Assembly: GCA_030619215.1 (NCBI GenBank)
Contig: JAUXBV010000168.1
Span: forward strand, 1-7,201
From: Fibrobacterota bacterium
GTDB lineage: Bacteria > Fibrobacterota > Chitinivibrionia > Chitinivibrionales > JANQEN01
Length of the DNA: 7,201 nt
Direction of reading: 5' to 3'
A program made the position numbers and the translations under genes. The notes beneath the pieces were generated by a model. That model saw nothing but the letters and a program-made list of their open reading frames with translations. It did not search any database and was not told the origin of the DNA. Of this stretch, positions 1 through 6,972 are shown one piece after another; position 1 is the first letter of the stretch, and every line of letters begins with the position of its first letter.

Positions 1-1
1 C

Positions 2-1849
2 ATTGATGACGGCTTAAAACCCGTCCAGCGCCGTATCCTTCATTCTCTCTATGAAATGGATGACGGTAAATTTAATAAAGTGGCTAATGTAGTCGGCCAC
101 ACCATGAAATACCACCCTCATGGTGATGCATCGATCTATTCCGCTCTTGTCGTTCTTGCAAATAAGGACCTGTTCATTGAAAAGCAGGGTAACTTCGGTA
201 ATATTTACACCGGTGATCCGGCATCTGCAGCGCGGTATATCGAATGCCGGCTTCTTCCTCTGGCAAAAGAGGTACTTTTTAACCCCAAAATTACCGGGTA
301 TGCCGACTCCTATGACAGCCGTAACAAAGAGCCTGTTACCTTTCCGGCAAAAATTCCTGTTGTGTTAATACAGGGCGCTGAAGGAATTGCGGTCGGCATG
401 GCAACCCGCATACTTCCCCACAATTTTATAGAAGTTTTGGAAGCTGTACGGGCCAATCTCGAAAACGAGCAGCATCTTCTCTTTCCTGATTTCCCAACGG
501 GCGGCCTTGCCGACGTATCGGAATATGAAGATGGAAACGGTAAAATCCTTGTACGGGCAAAACTCGACACAAAGGACCCGAAAAAAATTGTGGTTCGGGA
601 GCTTCCATTCGGGGCTACTACTGAGAGCCTGATCGCTTCAATAGAATCAGCGGCAAAGAAAAATAAAATCAAAATTGCCGGTATTAATGATTTCAGCACA
701 GACCATGTTGAAATTGAGGTAAAACTTGCACGGGGTATTCATACCAGCGACACGGTCGATGCTCTCTATGCTTTCACTGACTGTGAATCGTCAATCTCGG
801 TCAACCTCCTCGTTATCAGGGATAACCAGCCGACATTAATGACTGTCAGTGGAGTCCTCCAGTACTATAGCAAAAATCTTACAGAGGTTCTGCACGCTGA
901 GCTGAAGCTTGAAGAAGGTGAGCTCAATGACAAACTGCATGCGAAAACACTGGAGCAGCTATTCGTTGAAGAACGCATATACAAAAAAATAGAGAAAATG
1001 AAAACCCGCGACTCTGTTATCAAGGCTGTCATAAAAGGATTTGAACCGTTTGCTGATATGATCATGCGGAAAGTTACCACGGAAGATGTGGAACGCCTTC
1101 TCAAAATCCCTATCAGGCGCATCTCTCTCTATGATATAAATAAAGCAAAACAAGAAATGGATGAGATAAAAACCCGCCTGAAGGAGATAAAAAAACACCT
1201 TGCCGGCATTGTCAAGTATGCCATCTCTTTTCTGGATTCCATAATTGACAAGTATAAAGATCAGCACCCGCGAAAAACGGAAATCATCTCCTTTGATAAA
1301 GTTGATGTGCGCGAAGCGGCGCAGCGCAACCTGAAGCTGAAATATGACAAAACAACGGGCTACCTCGGCCACGAGGTTAGCGGCAATACCCTCTTCGATG
1401 TTTCGTTATATGACAGGATACTGGCTATCCGCAAAACAGGTTTATACTCCGTTATGGATGTACCCGATAAATTCTTTATTGATAAGGGAATGCGGTACTG
1501 CGGATTTGTCGATGAAGACACAGCCAGGAATACTGTCTTTACTGTTGTATTCAAGAACAATACAAACGGTTATACGTATATAAAACGCTGCAGGATTGAA
1601 AAATTTATCCTTAACAAAGGATATTCTCTCGTACCGGAAAAATGTACCCCCCTATTCCTGACCACAGAGAAAGACGGTACTATTTCTGTTGAATACAAAC
1701 CCAAACCGCGCCTCAAGGTTTTACAGGAGGACTTTCAGATACGGGATTATCTTGTCAAGGGAGTAAAAGCCGGGGGAGTAAGGCTTGCTAATAAAGAAGC
1801 GAAATCGGTAAAACTCATTAAAAATAAAGAAGAGAATTTGCTCTTATAA
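2..1849 (+). CDS. parC: DNA topoisomerase IV subunit A-like protein (ParC/GyrA family), 5'-truncated by window
   Basis: This is the breakage-reunion subunit of a type IIA topoisomerase, which with a GyrB/ParE partner passes one DNA duplex through another to relax or decatenate DNA in the cytoplasm. The frame is open from base 2, and 18 residues containing DGLKPVQRRIL precede the first internal Met at 56. That Met is therefore not the start, and probably a few dozen N-terminal residues are missing. Numbering from that Met: HPHGD at 20-24, catalytic Arg60-Tyr61 in AARYIE, EGIAVGMATRILPHN at 109-123 with the DNA-intercalating Ile119, and a charged helical coiled-coil region at about 285-405. The C-terminal part (about 410-597) is short and lacks the QRRGGKG-type GyrA box, which favours ParC over gyrase. 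From memory it resembles the ParC-like proteins of Chlamydiae (GyrA2) and Bacteroidota. A parE-like gene may lie upstream, outside the window. It converges on the acyltransferase gene with 2 bases between stop codons. Confidence 0.93.
   Translation: MDDGLKPVQRRILHSLYEMDDGKFNKVANVVGHTMKYHPHGDASIYSALVVLANKDLFIEKQGNFGNIYTGDPASAARYIECRLLPLAKEVLFNPKITGYADSYDSRNKEPVTFPAKIPVVLIQGAEGIAVGMATRILPHNFIEVLEAVRANLENEQHLLFPDFPTGGLADVSEYEDGNGKILVRAKLDTKDPKKIVVRELPFGATTESLIASIESAAKKNKIKIAGINDFSTDHVEIEVKLARGIHTSDTVDALYAFTDCESSISVNLLVIRDNQPTLMTVSGVLQYYSKNLTEVLHAELKLEEGELNDKLHAKTLEQLFVEERIYKKIEKMKTRDSVIKAVIKGFEPFADMIMRKVTTEDVERLLKIPIRRISLYDINKAKQEMDEIKTRLKEIKKHLAGIVKYAISFLDSIIDKYKDQHPRKTEIISFDKVDVREAAQRNLKLKYDKTTGYLGHEVSGNTLFDVSLYDRILAIRKTGLYSVMDVPDKFFIDKGMRYCGFVDEDTARNTVFTVVFKNNTNGYTYIKRCRIEKFILNKGYSLVPEKCTPLFLTTEKDGTISVEYKPKPRLKVLQEDFQIRDYLVKGVKAGGVRLANKEAKSVKLIKNKEENLLL
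1830..1845 (-). terminator. Weak candidate terminator for the minus-strand operon, inside the parC 3' end
   Basis: Read on the minus strand, AAGAG and CTCTT can pair around a 6-base loop, followed by the T-rich tail CTTTATTTTTAATG (down to about 1816). The hairpin begins 7 bases after the acyltransferase stop, which is the right place for a terminator of that operon. The stem is only 5 bp with two G-C pairs, so it is weak and could be chance in AT-rich codons. No better hairpin is visible for either strand near this junction. Confidence 0.2.
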
Positions 1850-1851
1850 AT

Positions 1852-2796
1852 TTATTGATAGTCCTCAATATTCGGAACATCCTTATATTTCTTATCATCC
1901 GGCTTTTTCCTCCACCTCCGATGCATCCACACCCACTGCTCGGGATACTCCAAAATACCTTTACTGTGAAAATCGTTTACTTTCTCAACATTAACGGTCA
2001 GGTCACGGTTAAAATCGCCGGTGTTTTCAAGCTCGATCGGATCACTGAGATGAATGTAATGTGTGTCATCCTTTTGCCGGGCGGAATAGCCTGCAATAAC
2101 AGGGATGCCATACCGCATTGCTATACGAATCGGGCCGGAGAGAGTATATGCAGGTATGCCTAAGAAATGGGCAAACACCCCGTCTCCGTATGTGTCCTGA
2201 TCCAGAAGCACCCCCAGAGCGCCGCCCCCTTTAAGGAATCTGACAACTTCCCGGCTTCCTTTATCCCTGTATACATATTTAACATCTTCTCTCTGCCTAA
2301 TTTCGACAATAAGCCTGTCTACCCTTTTGTCAAATAACTTCTGCCCGATTGTCATGCACCGGAATCCGTTCCTTGCAAGTATATGAATATTCATTTCATA
2401 GCATCCCAGGTGGCTTGTTATGGCTATAAGTCCCTTCCCCTGCTTATAGGCATTTTGGAAACCGGAAAGACTGTCATACCTGACAATAGCATCGAACTCC
2501 TCATTACTGCAGCGGGTCAGGTACAGGGCGTCAAAAAGGTTTTTCCCGATATTGGAGTATACCTCCCCGGCAGTGTGCATAATCTTATCAGCACTCCACT
2601 TTTCAGAAAAAATAAGGGAAAGGTGCTTTATAGTCCGCTGTTTATCTTTTGTCGGGAATAAAAAGAAGAACCTTCCAATAAGGCCAAAGATGGCAAGTCC
2701 GGTTTTCCTGGGTAAATACCTGGCTATAAAATAGATATAAAAAAGAACAGCATAGGCCAGATCATTTCTTCTTTTTTTTATAAATGACTTTGCCAT
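1852..2796 (-). CDS. LpxL/HtrB-family lipid A / lysophospholipid acyltransferase
   Basis: Members of this family transfer a fatty acyl chain from acyl-ACP (or another donor) to a lipid A precursor or related lipid at the cytoplasmic face of the inner membrane. The 314 residues match the usual family length of about 300. Hydrophobic stretches at about 13-28 and 32-48 fit N-terminal membrane anchoring. The catalytic H(X4)E motif is His129-Glu134 (ITSHLGCYE). A conserved block follows at 197-235, with LLDQDTYGDGVF and then FLGIPAYTLSGP, and PEQWVWMHRRWR lies at 285-296 near the C-terminus, all as expected for the family. The ATG lies 6 bases after the ileS stop and has only an A-rich AAGAAA before it, so translation probably depends on ribosomes arriving from ileS. 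It is the last gene of the operon. Acceptor and chain length cannot be told from sequence; an ornithine-lipid or other lysolipid substrate is possible, so I give no lpx symbol. Confidence 0.9.
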   Translation of the reverse strand: MAKSFIKKRRNDLAYAVLFYIYFIARYLPRKTGLAIFGLIGRFFFLFPTKDKQRTIKHLSLIFSEKWSADKIMHTAGEVYSNIGKNLFDALYLTRCSNEEFDAIVRYDSLSGFQNAYKQGKGLIAITSHLGCYEMNIHILARNGFRCMTIGQKLFDKRVDRLIVEIRQREDVKYVYRDKGSREVVRFLKGGGALGVLLDQDTYGDGVFAHFLGIPAYTLSGPIRIAMRYGIPVIAGYSARQKDDTHYIHLSDPIELENTGDFNRDLTVNVEKVNDFHSKGILEYPEQWVWMHRRWRKKPDDKKYKDVPNIEDYQ

Positions 2797-2802
2797 TTTC
2801 TT

Positions 2803-5800
2803 TTATACTGAAGCTTTGGAAATGGCAATTTCCGCAGGAAAGCCGTCTATATCGACTTCCAGGGCATTGCCCTTTACACCTGAAACATCCCACGTCACCT
2901 CTAACGCCAATGTCTCATTACAGATAAAATCAACATGCTCAGACAGTGCTTTTTTCAGTGACTCCCCGCAGCTACATGCAATGGTAATGCGGTCTGTTAC
3001 ATTTAAATCAAGCGTCTTACGCATGTTTTGAATTCGATTGACAAATTCACGGGTGTGTCCCTCATGTTTAAGCTCTTCAGTGATTTCGGTATTTAAAGCA
3101 ACGGTAACCTCTCCCTGTGTCTCAACCTCAATACCTTCATGTTTTGTGCGCCTGATTTCAATATCGCCAAATGCAACCGTATGTCCTATTATATCCCGGG
3201 TTTCACCGCTTTCCAATGCCCGGATATCCTGTGAAGACAATGCCTCAATCTCTTTTGCCGCATCTTTCATCCTGGGGCCATATATTTTGCCAAGGTTTCG
3301 GTAATTTGGCTTTGCGAATATCTCCACCAGAGAATCTTCGTTTTTATCAAAAACAACATTTTTAATATTTAACTCTTCCTGTATAAGAAGTTCCATCTCC
3401 TCAAGGAGGCTCCGCTTATGATCATCCCTAATAACAACGGTCAATTCAGATAAAGGCTGCCTGTTCTTGATACTATAACGGCTGGGAAGCATCCGCCCCA
3501 TGACAACAACCTGTCTAATAAGCTTCATCCTCTCTTCAAGATCATAGTTGATCCTGCTCTCATCAGACTGGGGGAAGGACGTCAGGTGCACACTTTCAGG
3601 AGCTTTCCGCTCAACATTCACGACAAGGTTACGATAAACCGCCTCCGTTAAAAAGGGCAGGAACGGCGCCATTACTTTTGAGAACTCAATGAGTACAAAA
3701 TGAAGGGTAGCGTAGGCATTCTTCTTATCCGCATCGTTTTCACTCTTCCAGAAGCGCCGCCTGCTGCGGCGGATATACCAGTTTGTCAAATTGTCTATAA
3801 AGTCCACAAGCAGCGGTACAACCTTATAAAGCCGGTACTGCTCCATCTCCATGTTAACCGATGCAATAAGGTGATTGATAAGAGATACAATCCATACATC
3901 AAGCTCATTACTGCTTTTTACCAACGAGTCTTTGCCGCCAGGCTTCCATCCGTCAACATTCGCATACGTTACAAAAAAGGAATACGCATTCCAGAACGGA
4001 AGCAGTACCGAACGCGCCATTTCAGTTACCCCCTTCTCACTGAAACAGAGGTCTTCCGCTTTGACAGCAGGAGAGTTTATCAAAAACAGGCGGAGGGCGT
4101 CGGCGCCTAATTTGTTAAGTATATTCTCCGGGGGTGTGTAGTTTTTAAGGCGCTTTGAAAGCTTTTTGCCGTCCTCCGCAAGAATAATGCCGTTTACAAT
4201 TACATTTTTAAATGTCTCCTTTTTGAACAGGGCGGAGCCAAGTACCATAAGCGTATAGAACCATCCCCGGGTCTGGTCAATACCTTCAGCAATAAAATCG
4301 GCCGGAAATTTTTTTTCAAACACCTCCCTGTTCTCAAACGGGTAATGCGACTGGGCATACGGCATTGAGCCTGATTCGAACCAGCAATCCAGCACCTCGG
4401 GCGTGCGTTTCATAGATTTACTGCCGCATTTCGGGCAGGCTACATCTATTGAGTCAATCACATGTATATGAATGTCGGTATCAAAAATTTCAGTATGTCT
4501 CACCTTCTCAGCCCACTGCTCATCGATGCCAAACTGCCTGAAATGATCAGCCGCATCCTTCTCAATTGTTTCACGTACTTTTGCAACAGCATCCGCATGC
4601 ATCTTCATACCGGCGTTTCTATCACCACTTCCAAAGAGGTCATGAAGCTCATCCAGGCTTCCGATACATACTTTACTTTCACAATCCGGGCAGATCCAGA
4701 CCGGCAGCGGTGTTCCCCAGTAACGGTTACGTGAGATGTTCCAGTCCGGTGCGCTCTCGACCCCTTTGCCGAACCTGCCGTCCTTAAGGTGTTCAGGCAC
4801 CCATAAAATACGCTGGTTATTTTCAAGTATATTTTTCTTTAACGGTTCAATCTTCATGAACCACGTGTCTATTGCCTTGTAAATAAGCGCGGTATCACAC
4901 CGGTAACAGAAGGGGTACCGGTGAACAATTGACGTACGGTAAACAAGACGCCCCATCCCTTTTATAGTCCGGGTAATATCATCATCGGCCTCATAAACAA
5001 CCTTACCCTCCCACTGCGGCACCTCTTCCGTAAAACGGCCCTCCGAATCAACAGGGCATACGATAGGAAGGTCGAGCTTCTGCCCAACTTGAAAGTCATC
5101 TTCGCCAAAAGCCGGCGCAATATGTACGATACCGGTTCCATCTTCAGTGGAAACAAAATCCGCAGAGTAAACCTTGAAAAATTTATCGCTCTGACCGGTG
5201 AAATATTCAAACAGGGGCTGGTAAGCCTTTCCCACCAATGCTGAACCGGGCATCTCCTCAACTACTTTGTAACCGGATTCGTTCTTGTAGTATACGGGCA
5301 ATCGATCTTTTGCAAGTATGAAGCAATCATCCCCGTCCTCTACCTTTACATAAGTAATATCATCACCAACAACAAGCAACACGTTCGACGGCAGCGTCCA
5401 GGGTGTTGTTGTCCATACGAGAATCTTTGTCTTCGGGTCATCAGCCATAGGAAAGGTTACCGTAATTGAAGGCCCTTTGGTGTCCTTATATCCCTGGTTC
5501 AGCTCAAAATTTGAAAGCGGTGTTGCACACCTGGGGCAATAGGGCTGTACGCGGAATCCTTCATAGATGAGACCCTTCTCCCACACCTGTTTGAAAGCCC
5601 ACCAGATGCTTTCCATATAGGAGGCACTCATTGTATGGTACTGGTTATTAAAATCTACCCACCGTCCCATCCGCTCTACAATATTCTGCCACTGCCTCGT
5701 ATACCGCAGGACAATTGACCTGCATGCTTCATTGAACAGGTGTATACCGAGTTTTTCAATATCCTGTCTCCCGGATACATTAAACTCCTTTTCCACCTCG

Positions 5801-6093
5801 TTTTCGATAGGCAGGCCATGGCAATCCCAGCCAAAACGCCTTTCAACATAGTAGCCGCGCATCGTCCAGTAACGAGGGATAATATCTTTCAGGGTGCCTG
5901 CAAGCAGGTGGCCATAGTGCGGAAGCCCTGTTGCAAACGGAGGGCCATCATAGAAAATGTACTCCTTTTTACCTTTTGTCTCATCAAGGCTCTTATAAAA
6001 GGTTTTATGCTCTTTCCAGAAGGTAAGTACTTCATTCTCCACTTCCGGGAATTGAATCTTTGCATTAACCGGATTGAAATGCTGCTTACTCAT
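2803..6093 (-). CDS. ileS: Isoleucyl-tRNA synthetase, eukaryote-like type 2 (IleRS2)
   Basis: This cytoplasmic class I enzyme charges tRNA-Ile with isoleucine using ATP and hydrolyses mischarged Val-tRNA. It has 1096 residues, complete. Order along the protein: the HIGH motif as HYGH at 59-62 within PPFATGLPHYGH; Cys pair C186/C189; the CP1 editing domain from about 200-400, with WTTTPWTLPSN at 227-237 and GTGIVHIAPAFGEDD at 319-333; Cys pair C396/C399; further Cys at 468, 471, 476 and 553, 556, possibly metal-binding; PEVLDCWFESGSMPYA at 565-580; the KMSKS loop as KLSKR at 644-648; then the anticodon-binding domain from about 700 and a long C-terminal region. These motif variants and the long C-terminus define type 2, known from eukaryotes and some bacteria. 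Residues 489-538 look like an extra insertion. The start overlaps the punA stop by four bases. The operon position indicates transcription from upstream; no T-box leader is possible at this junction. Confidence 0.98.
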   Translation of the reverse strand: MSKQHFNPVNAKIQFPEVENEVLTFWKEHKTFYKSLDETKGKKEYIFYDGPPFATGLPHYGHLLAGTLKDIIPRYWTMRGYYVERRFGWDCHGLPIENEVEKEFNVSGRQDIEKLGIHLFNEACRSIVLRYTRQWQNIVERMGRWVDFNNQYHTMSASYMESIWWAFKQVWEKGLIYEGFRVQPYCPRCATPLSNFELNQGYKDTKGPSITVTFPMADDPKTKILVWTTTPWTLPSNVLLVVGDDITYVKVEDGDDCFILAKDRLPVYYKNESGYKVVEEMPGSALVGKAYQPLFEYFTGQSDKFFKVYSADFVSTEDGTGIVHIAPAFGEDDFQVGQKLDLPIVCPVDSEGRFTEEVPQWEGKVVYEADDDITRTIKGMGRLVYRTSIVHRYPFCYRCDTALIYKAIDTWFMKIEPLKKNILENNQRILWVPEHLKDGRFGKGVESAPDWNISRNRYWGTPLPVWICPDCESKVCIGSLDELHDLFGSGDRNAGMKMHADAVAKVRETIEKDAADHFRQFGIDEQWAEKVRHTEIFDTDIHIHVIDSIDVACPKCGSKSMKRTPEVLDCWFESGSMPYAQSHYPFENREVFEKKFPADFIAEGIDQTRGWFYTLMVLGSALFKKETFKNVIVNGIILAEDGKKLSKRLKNYTPPENILNKLGADALRLFLINSPAVKAEDLCFSEKGVTEMARSVLLPFWNAYSFFVTYANVDGWKPGGKDSLVKSSNELDVWIVSLINHLIASVNMEMEQYRLYKVVPLLVDFIDNLTNWYIRRSRRRFWKSENDADKKNAYATLHFVLIEFSKVMAPFLPFLTEAVYRNLVVNVERKAPESVHLTSFPQSDESRINYDLEERMKLIRQVVVMGRMLPSRYSIKNRQPLSELTVVIRDDHKRSLLEEMELLIQEELNIKNVVFDKNEDSLVEIFAKPNYRNLGKIYGPRMKDAAKEIEALSSQDIRALESGETRDIIGHTVAFGDIEIRRTKHEGIEVETQGEVTVALNTEITEELKHEGHTREFVNRIQNMRKTLDLNVTDRITIACSCGESLKKALSEHVDFICNETLALEVTWDVSGVKGNALEVDIDGFPAEIAISKASV

Positions 6094-6911
6094 AGCTCCT
6101 TCAACACCTTTTTAATAAGTTTAACCAGTTTCGGTTCTGCTTTATTAGCTGTTGCAATAATTTTCTGTATATCAACGGGCTCCAGGGCATCAGGCAGGCA
6201 TGCGTCGGTAATCACGGAAATTCCTAAAACATTCATACCTGCATGCACTGCTGCGATAACTTCCGGGACAGTGCTCATGCCGATCGCATCAGCGCCAAGA
6301 ATTTTTAACATGCGATATTCCGCCTCCGTTTCCAGGCATGGGCCGGGCATGGAAGCATACACCCCTTTCTCAATGGGAATCTTATTCTCAAGTGCAACTT
6401 TTACGGCAATATCCAAAAGCTTCCTTGAATATGGCTCGGACATGTCGGGATATCTGGGGCCGATACGCTCGTCGTTCGGCCCGATAAGCGGATTATCCCC
6501 AAAAAGGTTTATATGATCGATAATAAGCATAATCGTACCCGGGTTGAAAAGAGGGTTAATCCCTCCTGCTGCATTGGAAACAATCAGGTTGTGTATCCCC
6601 AGAAATTTCATAACCCGAACCGGATAAACAATCTGCTGCATTGAATAGCCCTCATAATAATGAAAACGGCCCTGCATTGCCAGAACATTTTTCCCTGAAA
6701 GTTTGCCTGCGATAAGCCTGCCTGCATGAGCTTCAACAGTAGCAGCAGGAAAATGGGGAATATGTTCATAGGGTATTTCCACATCAATTTCAATTTCATT
6801 CACCAGGCGGCCGAGGCCGGTTCCGAGAATGACACCGAATTCCGGTGACGCCTTGTATTTCTCTTCAATAAAGCTTTTTGCTTCCTGAATACGTTCATAC
6901 GTCTGTGGCAT
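6090..6911 (-). CDS. punA: Purine nucleoside phosphorylase, trimeric (PNP/MTAP) family
   Basis: This cytoplasmic salvage enzyme splits purine nucleosides with phosphate into a free base and (deoxy)ribose 1-phosphate. It has 273 residues, normal for the trimeric class. Visible motifs: the phosphate-binding loop GTGLG at 30-34, GRFHYYEGY at 81-89 with His84, NAAGG at 113-117, PGPCLETEAEYR at 189-200 with the likely base-binding Glu195, and GMSTVPEV at 211-218. At the base-recognition position where mammalian PNP has Asn243 (SLITN), this protein has Asp236 (SVITD), resembling the 6-aminopurine-binding Asp of MTA phosphorylase, so substrate preference is uncertain. The start is supported by AAGAGG nine bases upstream of the ATG. 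Its TGA overlaps the ileS ATG (ATGA). It follows the DUF167 gene by 61 bases on the same strand. The family assignment is firm; the exact substrate (guanosine/inosine, adenosine or methylthioadenosine) is not settled by sequence. Confidence 0.93.
   Translation of the reverse strand: MPQTYERIQEAKSFIEEKYKASPEFGVILGTGLGRLVNEIEIDVEIPYEHIPHFPAATVEAHAGRLIAGKLSGKNVLAMQGRFHYYEGYSMQQIVYPVRVMKFLGIHNLIVSNAAGGINPLFNPGTIMLIIDHINLFGDNPLIGPNDERIGPRYPDMSEPYSRKLLDIAVKVALENKIPIEKGVYASMPGPCLETEAEYRMLKILGADAIGMSTVPEVIAAVHAGMNVLGISVITDACLPDALEPVDIQKIIATANKAEPKLVKLIKKVLKEL
6096..6110 (-). promoter_or_regulatory. ileS ribosome-binding region within the punA 3' end
   Basis: Two purine-rich SD-like elements precede the ileS ATG inside the last punA codons: AAGGTG (6105-6110) with 11 bases to the ATG, and AAGGAG (6096-6101) with only 2. 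Neither has ideal spacing. Together with the ATGA overlap this suggests that ileS is translated mainly by ribosomes that have just ended punA. Confidence 0.45.
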
Positions 6912-6920
6912 AGCTTAAAA

Positions 6921-6926
6921 CCTCTT
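6921..6926 (-). promoter_or_regulatory. punA ribosome-binding site
   Basis: On the minus strand AAGAGG lies nine bases before the ATG at 6909-6911, a good Shine-Dalgarno match and spacing. It supports this ATG as the punA start; an in-frame TAA lies between this site and the ATG, so no upstream in-frame start could use it. Confidence 0.6.
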
Positions 6927-6939
6927 TTAAAAAAATGCA

Positions 6940-6966
6940 TCTATAAAAGTACTCATTTCATTGCAA
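6940..6966 (-). promoter_or_regulatory. Weak possible promoter ahead of punA
   Basis: In the 61-base gap between the DUF167 gene and punA, the minus strand reads TTGCAA (6961-6966), 15 bases, then TATAGA (6940-6945). Each hexamer matches the sigma70 consensus at four of six positions, and the spacer is shorter than the usual 17. It could give punA-ileS-acyltransferase their own start of transcription, but this quality of match arises often by chance in AT-rich DNA. Confidence 0.18.
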
Positions 6967-6972
6967 CCCTCG

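Noticed and set aside
56..58. The ATG at 56 as the start of the topoisomerase gene.
   Set aside because: The same frame is open back to base 2 and encodes the conserved DGLKPVQRRIL block, so 56 is an internal methionine and the true start is upstream of the window.
310..699. 129-codon minus-strand open frame inside parC, with a similar one at 959-1372.
   Set aside because: Both are antisense to strongly conserved ParC sequence; their translations are low-complexity or unrecognisable.
2772..2779. Run of eight T (A8 on the coding strand) in the first codons of the acyltransferase, a possible slippage or phase-variation site.
   Set aside because: It encodes the ordinary Lys-Lys-Arg stretch after the start in an AT-rich gene, the frame is intact, and a run of eight is not long enough on its own to argue for phase variation.
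3700..4110. 136-codon + strand open frame inside ileS.
   Set aside because: It is antisense to the well-conserved anticodon-binding and catalytic regions of IleRS, has no recognisable motif, and other antisense frames overlap it.
5740..6516. 258-codon open frame on the + strand, opposite the ileS 5' end and the punA 3' half.
   Set aside because: It lies wholly antisense to two genes with clear catalytic motifs, spans their junction, and its translation has no recognisable domain. It is a codon-composition shadow.
6912..6972. Possible small RNA, riboswitch or leader peptide in the longest intergenic gap.
   Set aside because: At 61 bases it is too short for known riboswitches and shows no clear hairpin; it holds only the punA SD site and a weak promoter-like match.
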